NCBI GenBank assembly: GCA_964598225.1
Contig: CAZRBG010000002.1
Location: 1-64,000, forward strand
DNA length: 64,000 nt
Direction of reading: 5' to 3'
Source of the DNA: SG8-4 sp964598225
GTDB taxonomy: Bacteria; Planctomycetota; Phycisphaerae; Sedimentisphaerales; Anaerobacaceae
Positions 61,725 to 64,000 of this stretch are shown here, piece after piece. Each line of letters starts with the position of its first letter. Positions within the stretch are counted from its first letter, which is position 1. The translations under genes were made by a program, and so were the position numbers. The notes beneath the pieces are model-generated. The model was not told where the DNA came from. It searched no databases and saw only the letters and a list, made by a program, of their open reading frames with translations.

Positions 61725-62336
61725 TCAGAATTTCTTTACCCACGTTGTGATGCCCTGCATGATCATTTGAACCGAGATTGTCCCGACGAAAAGTGCCGTG
61801 ATTCGCCCGGCGATCTCGATGTAGCGCTGAATCAGGGGCTCACGTCTTGGCCGTACGAAATCGTGCACGGCCTTTAAAATCGCCATTATCACGATGGTAA
61901 TAACAAGAGCGACGAAAACCGCAGCGCAAGCCCGGAGAACCGGCAGACCCTTTCCGAGTATGACGCTGGCGCTGATCGTTCCCGGCCCTATCAGCACCGG
62001 CATTGCGATAGCGCCGGCGAGATGTTCCGATTCACCCCTGAGAATCTCGATGGCCTTCGGCCCGCGAAAGACGAACTCAAGTCCAATGAGTAGAAAGACA
62101 ATACCCCCGAAAATCTGGAAAGACGCAAACTCGGCATGAACTATGTTGGAGAATATTGCCTCTCCGAAGATAGCGAAGCACCAGAAGACAACGGTTGCGA
62201 TCAGCCCTGCTCGTATCAGAACGTGAGTGAACTGCCTGTGGTCCAGTTTCTCAAGTACATCTATCAAGTAAACAATGACCAAAAAAGGATTGAGCAGCAC
62301 GAGAAGCAAAGCTGTGGATCTTAGAAATTCTGTCAT
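61725..62336 (-). CDS. MarC family integral membrane protein
   Basis: 203 residues, six transmembrane helices. Features of the MarC family: ALLLVLLNPFLVIVYLIDVL at the start, FQIFGGIVFLLIGLEFV, and IAMPVLIGPGTISASVILG (the PLIAGPGT-like motif). Function is not established; originally linked wrongly to multiple antibiotic resistance. Length normal. Own transcript, no operon partner. Confidence 0.9.
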   Translation of the reverse strand: MTEFLRSTALLLVLLNPFLVIVYLIDVLEKLDHRQFTHVLIRAGLIATVVFWCFAIFGEAIFSNIVHAEFASFQIFGGIVFLLIGLEFVFRGPKAIEILRGESEHLAGAIAMPVLIGPGTISASVILGKGLPVLRACAAVFVALVITIVIMAILKAVHDFVRPRREPLIQRYIEIAGRITALFVGTISVQMIMQGITTWVKKF

Positions 62337-62616
62337 CTAATTCTATGCCGTATCGTGTAAATATGGTTTCAAAATAAAATACCGACTCCCCATTACTCAA
62401 CTCAGAGGCGCCGCGTCTTTGCCGCGACTCTACAACATACAAGGCGGCTTTGTTCTGTCAAGAGACAAAATATCGGGCGGAAGGAGCGTTTTTTTCTCCT
62501 TGTCTGTCATCTGCAGCAATGTTATGCTGTGCAGACGTATCGAGCTGGGATCGGCCCATGGAGGTGGCTGTCCGGGCGTATCAGACAGAAACTTATGAGG
62601 GCTTTGATCAAGAACG

Positions 62617-63177
62617 ATGCAAAAGGATTCGGCCATATCTCACGAGACCCTTATGGTCCGCTTTCAGTCTCGGCTCGATTCAGAGGCTTTTGACGGGATC
62701 GTCTCGGCGTATATGAGGCCCGCAGTGGGAGTGGCCCGGCAGATTCTTTCCGATCACAATCTGGCCGAGGACGCCGTTCAGGAGACTTTCCTGCGGGTAA
62801 TCCGCAAGCGGCATCAATACAAGCCGGGCAGCCCGTTTTCGAGTTGGTTTTACGCGATTGTTCGAAATGTCTGCACGGATATGCTGCGAAAGCGCGCTCG
62901 CGAGAAGAAGAGAATCAGCGAAGCGGTCCTTGAGCGCGAGCCCGTCAACCAGCAGGGTGATATGTCGAAAATTTCCGAATTGTTGAGCGTTCTTTCGCGC
63001 GATGATCGCGATGTACTCGTGCTGAGAATCGTGCACGGCCTCGGATTTCGCGACGTCGGCGCTGCGCTCGGTATCTCCGAAGAAGCCGCCAAAAAGCGTG
63101 CGCAGCGCGCCCTGAAGCGACTGCGCGCCAGGATACATGACGGCAGTTCGCAGGAAACCCTGCCGATAGCGCTTTAA
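62617..63177 (+). CDS. ECF-type RNA polymerase sigma factor
   Basis: 186 residues. Region 2 at about 25-95 (DHNLAEDAVQETFLRVIRKRHQY, PFSSWFYAIVRNVCTDMLRKR) and region 4 at about 120-175 (LSRDDRDVLVLRIVHGLGFRDVGAALGISEEAAKKRAQRAL). It is followed by a zinc-finger anti-sigma gene at 63492, so it is probably released from that partner by a signal. ATG 62617 has a weak site; ATG 62653 is an alternative start. Confidence 0.92.
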   Translation: MQKDSAISHETLMVRFQSRLDSEAFDGIVSAYMRPAVGVARQILSDHNLAEDAVQETFLRVIRKRHQYKPGSPFSSWFYAIVRNVCTDMLRKRAREKKRISEAVLEREPVNQQGDMSKISELLSVLSRDDRDVLVLRIVHGLGFRDVGAALGISEEAAKKRAQRALKRLRARIHDGSSQETLPIAL

Positions 63178-63198
63178 ATTCCAAAATTAAACCCTGAC

Positions 63199-63254
63199 GG
63201 GTGGCAGCCTCAAGCCCGGACCGCCGCCACCCGGCGGTCCGGGCTTGGGGCTGG
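63199..63254. repeat. Family A repeat
   Basis: GGGTGGCAGCCTCAAGCCCGG to GGGCTTGGGGCTGG with a GC-rich stem; close match to 15373-15429. Confidence 0.8.
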
Positions 63255-63284
63255 CCGGGAAACCCCACGTGTCTCGAGGAAGAG

Positions 63285-63329
63285 CCAGCCCCATCCCGAT
63301 AAACGACAATCGGGATGAGGCTGTTACCC
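63285..63329. repeat. Family A repeat, inverted copy
   Basis: CCAGCCCCATCCCGATAAAC to GGGATGAGGCTGTTACCC; close match to the complement of 35084-35128. Confidence 0.8.
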
Positions 63330-63491
63330 GGTCGCGCGCCCCGCAGGCATCCTCTCGGCAAGCGCGGGCGGGACGCCCGCGACACGGAGCCGGTTGCAAA
63401 TGCATGATTCGGCTGAGGACATAAGATTTTTCCCCGCCTGTCCCGAAATGACTCTTGAGGACGTAGTGCATGATGATAGGAGAAGAAGAAT

Positions 63492-64000
63492 ATGGATTGC
63501 GGACAAGTAAATCGAAAAATCGAGTTGTATGTGCTCGGCGATCTGGCCGAATCGGAGCGGAATGCAGTTGAGGAGCATCTGAGGTCCTGCTCAGCCTGCA
63601 GGGTCGCCCACGACGAGTATCGTTTCCTGGCGGCTCAGATCAAAGAGTCCGCCAGGTCGGATTTGACAAGCCACGATTTCATTTTGGCGCGTGAGGTTCG
63701 TTCGGCGGTGAAAGTGGAGATTCGCCGGGCGAACTATCGCAATATGGCCTGGCGCGTTGTTCCCGCGCTCGGATCGGTGGCCGCGTGTTTGCTGCTGGCC
63801 TTTGCGGGTTGGTGGATGTGGGTCGCCTCCGGCAGCAGGATCGAGCCGATCCTTGCCGAAACTAACGACCGGCGATCAACAGCGAGGGCTTCCGGCGCCC
63901 CCTCTCTGCTTGAGGCATGGCAGCACAAGAGCGCCCCGTCGGCGCCGGGATCGACGGCGGACGAGGTTGTAGTTCACGGACAAAACATGTACCTGCTCCA
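63492..64000 (+). CDS. Zinc-finger anti-sigma factor (partial, runs off the window)
   Basis: At least 169 residues with no stop before the edge. ATG 63492 follows GATAGGAGAAG. The N-terminus carries a ZAS-type zinc site, HLRSCSAC (H-X3-C-X2-C, about residues 31-38). One transmembrane helix follows at about 97-115 (VVPALGSVAACLLLAFAGWW), with the C-terminal part outside. Such proteins hold their ECF sigma factor at the membrane until a signal releases it. The partner is the sigma factor at 62617. The periplasmic sensor part is incomplete here. Confidence 0.85.
   Translation, partial: MDCGQVNRKIELYVLGDLAESERNAVEEHLRSCSACRVAHDEYRFLAAQIKESARSDLTSHDFILAREVRSAVKVEIRRANYRNMAWRVVPALGSVAACLLLAFAGWWMWVASGSRIEPILAETNDRRSTARASGAPSLLEAWQHKSAPSAPGSTADEVVVHGQNMYLL

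Larger units (their letters stand above)
63178..63491. other. Repeat-filled spacer between sigma and anti-sigma genes
   Basis: 314 bp. Two family A copies in opposite orientation (63199-63254 and 63285-63329) and a GGGCGGGACGCCCGCG element occupy most of it. Sigma/anti-sigma pairs are usually close or overlapping, so the repeats probably entered the operon later. Confidence 0.55.

Noticed and set aside
1..64000. tRNA, rRNA or known riboswitches
   Set aside because: No cloverleaf with conserved GTTCRA arm, rRNA segment or familiar riboswitch core was found by reading; a covariance search was not possible.

Overview
This window looks like a chromosome fragment from a Planctomycetota bacterium, most likely a Phycisphaerae-type lineage. 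That placement is inferred from family content, not from a marker gene: expanded Tat-exported Gfo/Idh/MocA oxidoreductases, DUF1080 and DUF6807 proteins, HEAT-repeat proteins, a BlaI/M56 peptidase pair, ECF sigma factors and HAF repeats. No rRNA, tRNA or CRISPR array was found.

Positions 1-24.9 kb and 29.9-31.3 kb form a carbohydrate-processing island. It holds eight Gfo/Idh/MocA oxidoreductases. Seven carry twin-arginine signals and four lie in direct tandem at 9.4-15.2 kb. With them are two DUF6807 proteins (one fused to DUF1080), two xylose-isomerase-like TIM barrels (one exported and fused to two DUF1080 domains), a ThuA-HEAT protein, a HEAT protein, a seven-motif multiheme cytochrome c with a small membrane cytochrome b-like partner, and an NCS1-type permease. 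A reasonable model is an extracytoplasmic route: sugars or glycosides are oxidised to keto-sugars by Tat-exported oxidoreductases, cleaved or isomerised by DUF1080, ThuA and TIM-barrel proteins, and imported. The cytochrome pair could reoxidise the system. Substrate and electron flow are inference.

Positions 25-29.8 kb carry a BlaI repressor with two clear operator dyads on its promoter, an M56 metallopeptidase with a periplasmic ankyrin domain, a coiled-coil membrane protein and a small HEAT protein. Positions 31.8-39 kb, on the minus strand, carry two exported TIM-barrel, glycosidase-like proteins, a ThiD2-ThiE fusion and an LTA-synthase-like sulfatase. Positions 39.3-44.9 kb carry a very large HgdC/BadF-type activase fused to dehydratase-like domains and a coiled-coil zinc-ribbon protein.

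An IS110-family element of the IS1111 type occupies about 44.9-46.6 kb. It has a 16-bp perfect subterminal inverted repeat and a 338-nt structured 3' noncoding region, and segments of that region match both insertion junctions. This is a strong candidate bridge/seek RNA. Downstream are a HAF-repeat protein, a hotdog thioesterase and a large secreted caspase-like protein.

Positions 52-55.8 kb hold an ECF sigma factor, a small protein, an archaeal-type threonyl-tRNA synthetase editing domain fused to an unknown domain, a sodium:solute symporter and a 49-residue membrane protein overlapping its end. Next come an ABC export module, a NucS-like nuclease, a lipoprotein, a MarC protein, and an ECF sigma factor followed by a zinc-finger anti-sigma factor cut by the window edge.

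Three families of short palindromic repeats are scattered through the intergenic spaces. One copy supplies the last codons of thiE and another appears to be the target of the IS element.
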